Of a stretch of DNA of 64,000 nt, positions 50,617 to 59,425 are shown piece after piece (position 1 is the first letter of the stretch; every line of letters begins with the position of its first letter). The position numbers and the translations under genes are program-made. Source of the stretch: Rhizobium sp. 18055 (GTDB taxonomy: Bacteria; Pseudomonadota; Alphaproteobacteria; Rhizobiales; Rhizobiaceae); NCBI RefSeq assembly GCF_902706285.1, contig NZ_CACSKD010000006.1, positions 186,001 to 250,000 on the forward strand. Direction: 5' to 3'. A model generated the notes under the pieces. The model made no database searches. It saw only the letters and a program-made list of their open reading frames with translations, and was not told the DNA's origin.

Positions 50617-51945
50617 TCAGGCGATCTTGCGTTCCCTGTCTTCCGCATCCTCTTCCAGCCAGCCGCCGGTGAAGCCTGCGCGCTGCAGGCCGGTGCGGAT
50701 CACCTCCGATTTGCGCATCAGGCTCCAGATGAAGTCGGAGCGATCGTTCTCGATGGTCATGACAAGCAGCCCCTGATCGATGCCGACGCAGCGATCATCG
50801 ACCCAGCCTTCCGGCCTGGATGTCTTCACCGTCGGATTGAAGCCGCCGGGGAAGCGGTCCTCGTAGAGCATATCGGGATAGGCGGACAGCAGGGCGCGAA
50901 CGCCTGACAGTGCGGCCTGCCGGTCGTAGGGCAGGGACGCAAGCGCTGCCCAGGGCGCGATGGTTCCGTCGTCGGGGCCAAGCGGGGCGCCGCGGGCGGC
51001 ATAGCCGAGCACGCGTGGACGGCGACCGCCGCGCATGTTGCGGGTCGGCGGCGGGCCGTCGCAGGCAGACAGGCCCCAGACATCTTTGGAATAGCCGACG
51101 AAGTGGCCGGGGTTGCGGATCGCGTAGTCGCGCTGGACCTCTATGCAGAGCTGGGTGTTGCGGAAATAGTCCCAATCGCGTTCGGCCATCGGTCTGTCGC
51201 GGATGCCGCGGAAATCGATCCAGGCGTGGGAGAACAGATGGATGAACAGCGGCCCGGCATAGAGATAGGCCTGGTCGCCCGATAGCATCCAGGAATAGCT
51301 CGCGGTGAAGGCGTCGTAGCTCGATTGCGGGATCGGATGTGTCGGCGAAGCAAGCGCCAGCGTGTAGAGCAGAACCGCCTCGTCATAGCCCTGCCAGCGC
51401 CAGCGCAGAAAGCCGCTGCCGGGCTTCCAGCCCATGCAGATGGTCTCGCCCTTGTTCAGCGCCCAGTGCCAGTCGATCCGCTCGTAGATGACGGTCGCCA
51501 GCCGGCGAATCTCGGTCTCGGCGTCGTCGTCACCGTCGAAATAGGCGGCCGCGGTCAAGACGCCGGCGACCAGGAGCGTCGTGTCGATGGTCGAGAGCTC
51601 GCTGTTCCAGGCGCGGTGGCCGGTGTCCATGTGCAGGAAGTGGTAGAAGAAGCCCCTGTAGCCGATCGCATGGCGCTCGCGCCCCTGGTGGCCGTTTGCG
51701 AAGAAGCACAACGTCGTCGTGGTGCGCCGGATCGCCTCGGCACGCGTCATCCAGCCGCGCTCGACGGCGACGGCATAGGAGGACAGCGCAAAGCCGACGG
51801 CGGCGATGCTGCACGGCACACCGGATACGGAGGTATCAGCAACAAGTCCGGTGTCGGGGTTGGAATGCTTCGGAAAATAGTTGAACGCCGCCTGCTGCAG
51901 CCTGTCGACCAGCGCGGTATCCGTCTCCTCGGTCCGTGTCAGCAT
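50617..51945 (-). CDS. Glycoamylase-like domain protein (GH144-related)
   Basis: A 442-residue protein with an alpha/alpha-barrel glycoamylase-like domain (PF10091 type). Characteristic segments are TGLVADTSVSGVPCSIAAVGFAL near residue 32 (split around DTSVSGVPCS), GFFYHFLHMDTG near 100, and GKPGSGFLRWRW-like WKPGSGFLRWRW near 172. Related GH144 enzymes cleave beta-1,2-glucan, and the same domain occurs in cyclic beta-1,2-glucan synthases of rhizobia, so a beta-1,2-glucan role is likely. No signal peptide is visible, so it may act in the cytosol. It is convergent with fbpC at a 16-base gap. Confidence 0.8.
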   Translation of the reverse strand: MLTRTEETDTALVDRLQQAAFNYFPKHSNPDTGLVADTSVSGVPCSIAAVGFALSSYAVAVERGWMTRAEAIRRTTTTLCFFANGHQGRERHAIGYRGFFYHFLHMDTGHRAWNSELSTIDTTLLVAGVLTAAAYFDGDDDAETEIRRLATVIYERIDWHWALNKGETICMGWKPGSGFLRWRWQGYDEAVLLYTLALASPTHPIPQSSYDAFTASYSWMLSGDQAYLYAGPLFIHLFSHAWIDFRGIRDRPMAERDWDYFRNTQLCIEVQRDYAIRNPGHFVGYSKDVWGLSACDGPPPTRNMRGGRRPRVLGYAARGAPLGPDDGTIAPWAALASLPYDRQAALSGVRALLSAYPDMLYEDRFPGGFNPTVKTSRPEGWVDDRCVGIDQGLLVMTIENDRSDFIWSLMRKSEVIRTGLQRAGFTGGWLEEDAEDRERKIA

Positions 51946-52143
51946 GCGCTCCCGCCCAATTGGTTATCCTGCTCCCGGCTGACCATGAGTAAGGATGGGT
52001 TGCAAATCAATGTTTATTGAGGGGATGGCGAGCAGGCAGGAAGACGACGGTTCCCAGACGGCCGTTATCGAACGCCAGAAACGCAAAGCCACCGGCTCGC
52101 CGCAGGCGATCGGTTGGGCAAAATCTCATGTAAAAGGAGAAAA

Positions 52144-52218
52144 TGGAGCGGGCGAAGGGATTCGAACCCTCGACCCCAACCTTGGCAAGGTTGTGCTCTA
52201 CCACTGAGCTACACCCGC
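52144..52218 (-). tRNA. tRNA-Gly (GCC)
   Basis: Acceptor GCGGGTG pairs with CGCCCGC, the D arm contains AGCTCAGTGGTAGAGC, the anticodon loop is TTGCCAA (anticodon GCC), and the T arm has GGTTCGAATCC. The CCA end is encoded (52146-52144 on the minus strand). Confidence 0.97.
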
Positions 52219-52472
52219 TCATAATCCCTCGGCCTGTGGTAGTTGTAAGGGCCGTGGGCGCCACCTTGCGGCGACGGGCGCTATATCGCCCAAACGATTT
52301 TCAAATGCAACAGGGAAATGACGACGAGGCGAAGAAAAATTTGGGGAACGGGTCAGGAACCGTCTAAAATGCCGCAAATGCAGGGAAAAGAGGCGAGGGC
52401 GAAGATTGCAAAAAACAGGAGGGGGACGTAATCAGGACGCTTCACGTCCTATGCAAATCGCTGGAATTCGAC

Positions 52473-52982
52473 ATGACCGACAAGACGCCGAAGACTGCAT
52501 CCGAACTGTTCGTCTTTCTCGACGGGCTCGGCATCAAGCACAGCACCAAGACCCATGCGCCGGTGTTCACGGTGGCCGAATCGGCGTCGCTGCGCGATGA
52601 AATTCCGGGCGGGCATACCAAGAACCTGTTCGTGAAGGACAAGAAGGATCAGTTCTTCCTGCTGACGGTCGAGGAGAATGCCGCGGTCGACCTGAAGACG
52701 GTGCACACGCTGATCGGCGCTGCGAGCAAGGTGTCGTTCGGCAAGCCGGAAAAGCTGATGGACTATCTCGGCGTCATTCCGGGCGCGGTGACGGCGTTCG
52801 GCGCCATCAATGATTCGGACCACAACGTCACTTTCGTTCTTGATGCCGACCTGATGAAGGACGAGATTGTCAATTGCCATCCGCTGTCCAACGATGCGAC
52901 GACGTCGATCGCAAGTGCGGACCTCGTTCGTTTCATGGAAGCGACGGGACATAAGCCGCTTGTCTTGAAAGTGACGTCCTGA
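52473..52982 (+). CDS. Trans-editing aminoacyl-tRNA deacylase (ProXp-ala/PrdX, YbaK superfamily)
   Basis: A 169-residue YbaK-fold protein that clears mischarged Ala-tRNA(Pro). The pattern HAPVFTVAESASLRDEIPGGHTKNLF, split around the catalytic Lys in GGHTKNLFVKDKK near residue 50, is typical of the ProXp-ala group and separates it from YbaK (Cys-tRNA) enzymes. GAINDSDHNVTFVLD and VNCHPLSND complete the signature. The gene is single, with GGAA upstream of its ATG and trxA-like cnoX downstream. Confidence 0.88.
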   Translation: MTDKTPKTASELFVFLDGLGIKHSTKTHAPVFTVAESASLRDEIPGGHTKNLFVKDKKDQFFLLTVEENAAVDLKTVHTLIGAASKVSFGKPEKLMDYLGVIPGAVTAFGAINDSDHNVTFVLDADLMKDEIVNCHPLSNDATTSIASADLVRFMEATGHKPLVLKVTS

Positions 52983-53047
52983 CATACGATTTTAGCGCTA
53001 GATAAAGCCGGTTGACCGGCACGGCGGGCGATACCCGGGAGATATCC

Positions 53048-54034
53048 ATGAGCGGCAACGACAATCCTTACAGCAATTCCTTCGGCCAGATGTCGGCAAC
53101 GGCAAGCTATGGCAGCGCGCCTGCAGTCTCCGCTGCGGCGCCGGCGCCTGTAGCCGGCGGCTATATCACGGACACGACGACGGCGACCTTTGCCAGGGAC
53201 GTCATCGAGGAGTCGCGCAACCAGCCGGTCCTCGTCGATTTCTGGGCGCCGTGGTGCGGCCCCTGCAAGCAATTGACGCCAGTCATCGAAAAGGTGGTCA
53301 ACGAGGCGCAGGGCCGGGTCAAGCTCGTCAAGATGAACATCGACGATCATCCGTCGATCGCCGGCCAGCTCGGCATCCAGTCGATTCCTGCCGTCATCGC
53401 CTTCGTCGGCGGCCGTCCGGCCGATGGGTTCATGGGTGCCGTGCCTGAAAGCCAGATCCGCGAGTTCATCGATCGGATCGCCGGCCCTGCCGGTGCCGAT
53501 CAGGCGGCCGAGATCGAGGCCGTGATCGTCGAGGCCGACGGCTTGCTGGCGACCGGTGATATCGATGGTGCCGCGCAGCTCTACGGCGCCGTGATGCAGG
53601 CCGATCCAGAGAATGCCAAGGCGCTGGCCGGCATGGCGCAGTGCATGATTGCCGCCAACCAGCATGAGCGGGCCCGCGAGGTGTTGACCGAGCTGCCGGA
53701 GGAGATGGCCGCCGATCCGGCGATCCAGGCGGTGCTGAAGAAGCTCGAGCAGATCGAGGAAGCGCGAAAGCTCGGCGATCCCGTGGCGCTGGAACAGGCA
53801 TTGGCTGTTAACGCCGACGATCATGAGGCGCGGATGAAGCTTGCCAAGATCCGCAATGTCGAGGGTTTACGCGACGACGCGGCAGATCACCTGCTCTACA
53901 TCATGCGCAAGGACCGTACCTTCGACGATGACGGCGCGCGCCGCCAGCTGCTGCAGTTCTTCGAGGTCTGGGGCTTCAAGGACCCGGCCAGCGTGGCTGG
54001 CCGGCGCAAGCTTTCGGCGCTCTTGTTCTCGTAG
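53048..54034 (+). CDS. cnoX: Thioredoxin-TPR protein (CnoX/YbbN chaperedoxin)
   Basis: A 328-residue protein with a thioredoxin domain (about residues 35-145; active site WAPWCGPCKQL) and a C-terminal tetratricopeptide-like region (about 155-328). CnoX proteins hold oxidised or unfolding clients. Escherichia coli YbbN lacks the CxxC, whereas this one keeps CGPC and so should also be redox-active. ATG 53048 is preceded by GGGAG; the N-terminal 35 residues are low complexity (Ala, Ser, Asn). Confidence 0.88.
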   Translation: MSGNDNPYSNSFGQMSATASYGSAPAVSAAAPAPVAGGYITDTTTATFARDVIEESRNQPVLVDFWAPWCGPCKQLTPVIEKVVNEAQGRVKLVKMNIDDHPSIAGQLGIQSIPAVIAFVGGRPADGFMGAVPESQIREFIDRIAGPAGADQAAEIEAVIVEADGLLATGDIDGAAQLYGAVMQADPENAKALAGMAQCMIAANQHERAREVLTELPEEMAADPAIQAVLKKLEQIEEARKLGDPVALEQALAVNADDHEARMKLAKIRNVEGLRDDAADHLLYIMRKDRTFDDDGARRQLLQFFEVWGFKDPASVAGRRKLSALLFS

Positions 54035-54160
54035 GGTTTGGACGAGGTCGGCACTCAAGTTTGCAAGATCAGGCCCTTGCGTTTTCGCGGGCGTACCCCA
54101 CATTCCCGTTAGTGCGGGCGTGTGGATTTGAGCCTTGCCAATGATGCAGGACGAGTGCCT

Positions 54161-54832
54161 ATGCAAGTGGGGAATGCACGATATCTGAAGCCCGGCGACG
54201 TGCCCGACACGATCGCCGTCTTCCCCTTGACCGGTGCTCTGCTGCTTCCGACCGGCCAGCTGCCCCTCAATATTTTCGAGCCGCGTTATCTCGCCATGTT
54301 CGATGCTGCAATCGCGGGAAACCGGCTGATCGGCATGGTGCAGCCGGCGCTCGGCGAAGTCGAGGGCCGGCACAATGACGGCCATCTCAGCGCCGTCGGC
54401 TGCATCGGGCGGATCACCTCGTTCGCCGAAACAGGCGATGGCCGCTATATCGTCTCGCTGACCGGCGTTTGCCGCTTTCGGCTGCTCGACGAGAAGGAGA
54501 CGCACCAGCCCTTCCGCACCTTCCGGATCGCACCCTTCATCTCCGATCTGTCGGCGCGCAATGAAGAGGATGCGGTGGACCGCGTGGCGCTGCTTGCCGC
54601 CTTCAAGGCCTATCTGGAGGCCAACAAGCTGGAAGCCGACTGGGAGAGCGTCGAGCGCGCCAGCAACATGACGCTGGTGAACTCGCTGGCAATGATGTCG
54701 CCGTTCGGCCCCGCGGAAAAGCAGGCGCTGCTCGAGGCACCCGACCTGAAGACCAGAGCGGAAACCCTGATCGCGATCACCGAGATCGTGCTGGCGCGGG
54801 TGTTCGGTGACTCGGACACGATTCTGCAGTAA
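54161..54832 (+). CDS. Lon protease N-terminal (substrate-binding) domain protein
   Basis: A 223-residue protein equivalent to the LON substrate-binding domain alone, with no ATPase or protease module. Visible are the N-terminal VFPLTGALLLPTGQLPLNIFEPRYL and the GRITSFAETGDGRY and TGVCRF strands, given in short because the motif is long. Its role is unknown. ATG 54161 fits the family start; a GTG at 54122 would extend it. It lies between cnoX and the Trm112-like gene, a proteostasis-flavoured neighbourhood. Confidence 0.85.
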   Translation: MQVGNARYLKPGDVPDTIAVFPLTGALLLPTGQLPLNIFEPRYLAMFDAAIAGNRLIGMVQPALGEVEGRHNDGHLSAVGCIGRITSFAETGDGRYIVSLTGVCRFRLLDEKETHQPFRTFRIAPFISDLSARNEEDAVDRVALLAAFKAYLEANKLEADWESVERASNMTLVNSLAMMSPFGPAEKQALLEAPDLKTRAETLIAITEIVLARVFGDSDTILQ

Positions 54833-54841
54833 ATCAGAGAG

Positions 54842-55030
54842 ATGGACGAAAAACTCAGCCGCGTGGACCCCAAACTGCTCGAACTGCTGGTCTGCCCGCT
54901 CACCAAGAGCCGGCTGACCTATAATCGCGAGCTGAACGAGCTGGTCTCCGAAAAGGCGCGGCTTGCCTATCCGATCCGTGACGGGATTCCGATCATGCTG
55001 GTCTCGGAAGCGCGCGAGATCGAGGACTAG
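54842..55030 (+). CDS. Trm112-like small protein (UPF0434)
   Basis: A 62-residue protein with [14 protein letters not shown] near residue 16 and [13 protein letters not shown] near 42, the YcaR/Trm112 pattern. The usual zinc-finger cysteines are reduced to one. Eukaryotic Trm112 activates methyltransferases; bacterial function is not settled. It lies 9 bases after the Lon-domain gene and is likely co-transcribed with it. Confidence 0.88.
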   Translation: MDEKLSRVDPKLLELLVCPLTKSRLTYNRELNELVSEKARLAYPIRDGIPIMLVSEAREIED

Positions 55031-55041
55031 CTCTCTCGATC

Positions 55042-56256
55042 CTAGATCGTCTGGCCGGCGAGCAGGCGCGGGTTGTCTTTTGCCGTGGTGCCGGCTGCCT
55101 GGCCGATGAAGAAGGACTTCAGGCCGGGCAGGCGATCGACGATGCCGAGGCCGAAATCGCGGGCGATGCGGATCGGCGCGATGTCGTTGGAAAACATCCT
55201 GTTCAGCACATCCGTCGTCACGCCCATCCGGAACGTGTCGAAACGGCGCCAGGCCTGATAGCGCTCAAGGATGTTGATCGAGCCGATATCGAGGCCGAGG
55301 CGATCGGCATCGACGATGGTTTCGGCCAATGCCGCGACATCCTTGAAGCCGAGGTTAAGGCCCTGGCCGGAGATCGGGTGGATGCCGTGGGCGGCGTCAC
55401 CTGCCAGCGCCAGGCGTGGGGCGACGAAGGCGCGCGCCAGCGTCAGGCCGAGCGGGAAGGCGCGTCTTTCGCCGATCACCTTCAGCGCGCCCAGCCTGTG
55501 GCCGAAGCGTCGCTCCAGTTCCTCTTCGAAAATCAGGTCGTCGGAGCGCACCAGGCGGTTGGCATCACCTGTCGTTTCGGTCCAGACCAGCGACGAGCGG
55601 TTGTCCTTCAGCGGCAGGATGGCGAAGGGGCCGGCGGGCAGGAAATGCTCTTCGGCGCAGCCATTGTGCGGGCGCTCATGCTCGACGGTGACGACGATGC
55701 CGGATTGGCCGTAGTCCCAGGACACCGTCTTGATGCCGGCGAGGTCGCGGACATGCGAGCGGACGCCGTCGCAGGCAACCACCAGGCGCGCGTCGATGGT
55801 GCTGCCGTCCGACAGCGTCACCTCGGCATGGGTGTCTTCGGTCTTCAATCCCGTTGCGCCGAGGCCGTGGCGGATCTCGATGCCCAGCCGCTCGCAGGCG
55901 CCGCGCAGCGCGCGCACCAGCGATACGTTAGGCACCATGTGGGCGAAGGGCTGGCCGTCGTCGCTTTCGCCGTCGAAGGTGAGAAATACCGGGCGCACCG
56001 GGTCGGAGGTCTTCGAATCGGTGACGATCATCCTGTTGATCGGTTGCGCGGTCGGCTCGATCTCGTTCCAGACGCCGAAGACATCGAGCATCTTGGTGGC
56101 GGCGGCGATGATGGCGGAGGCGCGCATGTCCTTCTGCCAGACGCCCTCCGGCGCTGCCTCGACCACCGTCACCTGAAGGTGGGGAGCCGCCTGCTTGACC
56201 GCGACGGCCGCGGAAAGCCCCACATAACCTGCGCCAACGACCAGCATGTCCCGCAT
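55042..56256 (-). CDS. UbiH/UbiF/VisC-family FAD monooxygenase
   Basis: A 404-residue flavin hydroxylase, probably a ubiquinone-biosynthesis ring hydroxylase. The FAD motif GAGYVG is near residue 8, the DG motif in VVACDGVRSHVRD near 160, and the GD motif in LALAGDAAHGIHPISGQGLN near 282. Which ring position it hydroxylates cannot be told from the sequence. It is convergent with the Trm112-like gene (11-base gap) and divergent from tesB. Confidence 0.88.
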   Translation of the reverse strand: MRDMLVVGAGYVGLSAAVAVKQAAPHLQVTVVEAAPEGVWQKDMRASAIIAAATKMLDVFGVWNEIEPTAQPINRMIVTDSKTSDPVRPVFLTFDGESDDGQPFAHMVPNVSLVRALRGACERLGIEIRHGLGATGLKTEDTHAEVTLSDGSTIDARLVVACDGVRSHVRDLAGIKTVSWDYGQSGIVVTVEHERPHNGCAEEHFLPAGPFAILPLKDNRSSLVWTETTGDANRLVRSDDLIFEEELERRFGHRLGALKVIGERRAFPLGLTLARAFVAPRLALAGDAAHGIHPISGQGLNLGFKDVAALAETIVDADRLGLDIGSINILERYQAWRRFDTFRMGVTTDVLNRMFSNDIAPIRIARDFGLGIVDRLPGLKSFFIGQAAGTTAKDNPRLLAGQTI

Positions 56257-56342
56257 AGCATCCAGTTCCGTTCTTTTAGAATATCCTATTGATCTATATA
56301 GATCATCGCCACCACACTTCCTACCGTCCGGAGCTGTACAAA

Positions 56343-57227
56343 ATGACGCGCGACACCAAAAAGCCGACTGCCATGGAAACGCTGGTTGCGACGCTTGATC
56401 TGGAGCCGATCGAGGTCGATATTTTCCGCGGCACCAGCCCGCAGGTCGGCTGGCAGCGGGTGTTCGGCGGGCAGGTGATCGCGCAGGCGCTGATGGCGGC
56501 GCAGCGTACCGTCGAGCCCGAGCGGCGAGTGCATTCGCTGCATGCCTATTTCATGCGACCCGGCGATCCGTCGGTGCCGATCATCTATCAGGTCGAGCGC
56601 ATTCGTGACGGCTCGAGCTTCAACACGCGCCGGGTGCTTGCCATCCAGCACGGCAAGGCGATCTTTGCGCTGTCGTCGTCGTTCCAGATCGAGGAACCGG
56701 GCTTCGACCACCAGATTGCCATGCCAGACGTGCCGATGCCGGAGACGCTGCTCGACGAGCAGCAGATCGCCGCGCAATACCTCGCCAATGCGCCGGCGGC
56801 GATCCGCAAATATTGGGAGCGCGAGCGGCCGATCGAAATCCGGCCGGTATCGCTGACGCATTATTTCTCCGACAAGAAGCTCGACCCGGTGCAGCACGTC
56901 TGGGTGCGGGCGACGGGGCCGGTTCCCGATGACCGACTTTATCAGGCGTCAATTCTTGCCTATCTTTCAGACATGACGCTGATCGATACGTCGCTCTATG
57001 CGCATGGGACGTCAATCTTCGACCCGACATTGCAGGTCGCCAGCCTCGATCACTCGATGTGGTTCCACCGGCCGGTCCAATTCGACGACTGGCTGCTCTA
57101 TACGCAGGACAGTCCGTCTGCATCGGGAGCGCGAGGTTTGACCCGAGGTAATCTCTATACGCGAAATGGGGTGCTGATTGCGTCGGTGGCGCAGGAGGGT
57201 CTGATTCGTAAAAGGGCAAATGCGTAA
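56343..57227 (+). CDS. tesB: Acyl-CoA thioesterase II
   Basis: A 294-residue double-hotdog thioesterase that hydrolyses medium and long-chain acyl-CoAs. The N-terminal hotdog has RVFGGQVIAQALMAAQRTV, and the C-terminal hotdog has YLSDMTLIDTSLYAHG with the catalytic Asp, then SLDHSMWFHRP, typical of TesB. ATG 56343 has GGAG upstream; the in-frame ATG at 56289 would lie in the divergent promoter. Confidence 0.92.
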   Translation: MTRDTKKPTAMETLVATLDLEPIEVDIFRGTSPQVGWQRVFGGQVIAQALMAAQRTVEPERRVHSLHAYFMRPGDPSVPIIYQVERIRDGSSFNTRRVLAIQHGKAIFALSSSFQIEEPGFDHQIAMPDVPMPETLLDEQQIAAQYLANAPAAIRKYWERERPIEIRPVSLTHYFSDKKLDPVQHVWVRATGPVPDDRLYQASILAYLSDMTLIDTSLYAHGTSIFDPTLQVASLDHSMWFHRPVQFDDWLLYTQDSPSASGARGLTRGNLYTRNGVLIASVAQEGLIRKRANA

Positions 57228-57350
57228 ATTGGGTGCAATTCCGTCCATTTGTGTATTTTTTGAGCGATTATTAGGCAATCATTTGCCTGTTTATTGGCGC
57301 CTTTAAATATATCCCTTATTTTTCAATAACTTAATAATTGGTTTCGAATC

Positions 57351-57366
57351 TGGCACGGCCCTTGAA
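57351..57366 (+). promoter_or_regulatory. Sigma54-type promoter of glnK-amtB
   Basis: TGGCACG-GCCC-TTGAA matches the -24/-12 consensus TGGCACG-N4-TTGCW except for the -12 C. It sits 85 bases before glnK in an AT-rich leader. NtrC-dependent nitrogen control of glnK-amtB is established in proteobacteria. Confidence 0.75.
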
Positions 57367-57432
57367 TGTAGAGAACCGGTCGCTGTTGGAAAACGTCAGT
57401 GGCAAGGAGAGTCGGCTCCGTGCCGAGGGTAA

Positions 57433-57789
<357 letters not shown>

Positions 57790-57817
57790 GTAACGGTAGA
57801 GCAAGGAGCTTTTCTCT

Positions 57818-59182
57818 ATGTCAATTTCGAAGTTTTCTCCCACTTTGGCGCGCTTTGCCACTGCGTCCGCAGCGCTTCTGGCGCCGGTCGTGGCGTTCGC
57901 CCAGGATGCCGCCACCACGGCTGCACCGGCTGTTGCCGCGACACCTGTCCCCGATAAGGGCGACACCGCCTTTATGTTCATTTCCACCCTGCTCGTTCTG
58001 TTCATGATCCTGCCCGGCCTCGCGCTGTTCTATGGTGGTCTCGTGCGCGCCAAGAACATGCTGTCGGTGCTGATGCAGTGCACGATGGTTGCCGCTGTTA
58101 TGATGCTCATCTGGGTCATCTACGGCTACTCCTTCGCCTTCGGCGGTTCCGACAGCCCTTACTGGGGCGGCACGGCCAAGCTGTTCCTGTCTGGCGTAAC
58201 CAAGGACTCGACGGCTGCAACCTTCTCGTCGGGCGTTGTCATTCCTGAGTTCATCTTCGTGATGTTCCAGATGACCTTTGCTGCCATCACGCCTGCCCTG
58301 ATCGTCGGCGCCTTTGCCGAACGCATCAAGTTCTCGGCCGTGGTGCTGTTCTGCGCACTCTGGGCAACCTTCGTCTACTTCCCGATCGCCCACATGGTCT
58401 GGGATGCAAACGGCATGCTCTTCAAGATGGGCGCGCTCGACTTCGCTGGCGGCACCGTCGTTCACATCAATGCCGGCGTTGCCGGTCTGATTGGTGCGAT
58501 CATGGTCGGCAAGCGTACCGGCTACGGCAAGGACATGATGGCTCCGCATTCGATGACGCTGACCATGGTTGGTGCATCGATGCTCTGGTTCGGCTGGTTC
58601 GGCTTCAACGCCGGCTCCAATCTCGAAGCTTCTGGCGGCGCCATGCTCGCCACGGTCAACACCTTCATCGCGACCGCTGCTGCCATCGTCTCCTGGTCGG
58701 CAGTCGAAACGCTGACCCGCGGCAAGGCCTCGATGCTCGGCGGCGCTTCCGGTATGGTTGCCGGTCTCGTTGCGATCACGCCTGCTGCCGGCATCGTCGG
58801 TCCGATGGGCGCCATCATCATGGGCCTGATCGTTTCGCCGCTTTGCTACTTCTTCGTCTCCGTGGTGAAGAACAAGTTCGGCTACGACGACACGGCTGAC
58901 GTGTTCGGCGTTCACGGTATCGGCGGCATGTTCGGTGCCGTTGCCACAGGCGTCTTCGCCAGCGCGTCGCTCGGCGGCATCGGCTATGCCGAAGGGGTGA
59001 CGATGGGCCATCAGGTCATGACCCAGATCACCGCAATCGCCACCACCATCGTATGGTGCGGCGTTGGTTCGGCGATCCTCTACAAGGTCGTCGATGTGAT
59101 CGTCGGTCTGCGCGTTCCTGTCGAAGCAGAGCGCGAAGGTCTCGACCTCGCAACCCACGGCGAAGCCGCTTACCACTCCTGA
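57818..59182 (+). CDS. amtB: Ammonium transporter
   Basis: A 454-residue inner-membrane protein with a cleaved signal (residues 1-28, ending VAFA) and 11 TM helices. The pore twin histidines are in VVHINAGVAGL and FGVHGIGGMFG, and the family signature DFAGGTVVHINAG is present. It conducts ammonium and is gated by GlnK. A strong terminator follows at 59262. Confidence 0.95.
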   Translation: MSISKFSPTLARFATASAALLAPVVAFAQDAATTAAPAVAATPVPDKGDTAFMFISTLLVLFMILPGLALFYGGLVRAKNMLSVLMQCTMVAAVMMLIWVIYGYSFAFGGSDSPYWGGTAKLFLSGVTKDSTAATFSSGVVIPEFIFVMFQMTFAAITPALIVGAFAERIKFSAVVLFCALWATFVYFPIAHMVWDANGMLFKMGALDFAGGTVVHINAGVAGLIGAIMVGKRTGYGKDMMAPHSMTLTMVGASMLWFGWFGFNAGSNLEASGGAMLATVNTFIATAAAIVSWSAVETLTRGKASMLGGASGMVAGLVAITPAAGIVGPMGAIIMGLIVSPLCYFFVSVVKNKFGYDDTADVFGVHGIGGMFGAVATGVFASASLGGIGYAEGVTMGHQVMTQITAIATTIVWCGVGSAILYKVVDVIVGLRVPVEAEREGLDLATHGEAAYHS

Positions 59183-59261
59183 TCAAGGCATTGCGGCGCT
59201 CTTTCGAAGGGCGCCGCAGAACAGCCCGTCACGGCCTATTCACACCGTTTAAGTCGCTCCT

Positions 59262-59295
59262 AGCCCGGACCCTCGCAGGTTCGGGCTTTTTTATT
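59262..59295 (+). terminator. Rho-independent terminator after amtB
   Basis: AGCCCGGACC pairs with GGTTCGGGCT (one wobble), followed by TTTTTTATTT. Confidence 0.9.
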
Positions 59296-59425
59296 TGCCG
59301 CGGCAGGATCTCGTGCGTGGATGGTTAACGCCACTTTAACCGTCCTTTGATTAGGTGGAGCGGACGCATTGGGCGCGGAGCGCATTGGCGATTCGCACGC
59401 TTTCAGGCATTGGACGGGTACACAC

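Noticed and set aside
52144..52218. tRNA-Gly as an integration (att) site
   Set aside because: No integrase, no direct repeat of the tRNA 3' end and no change in gene content lie nearby.
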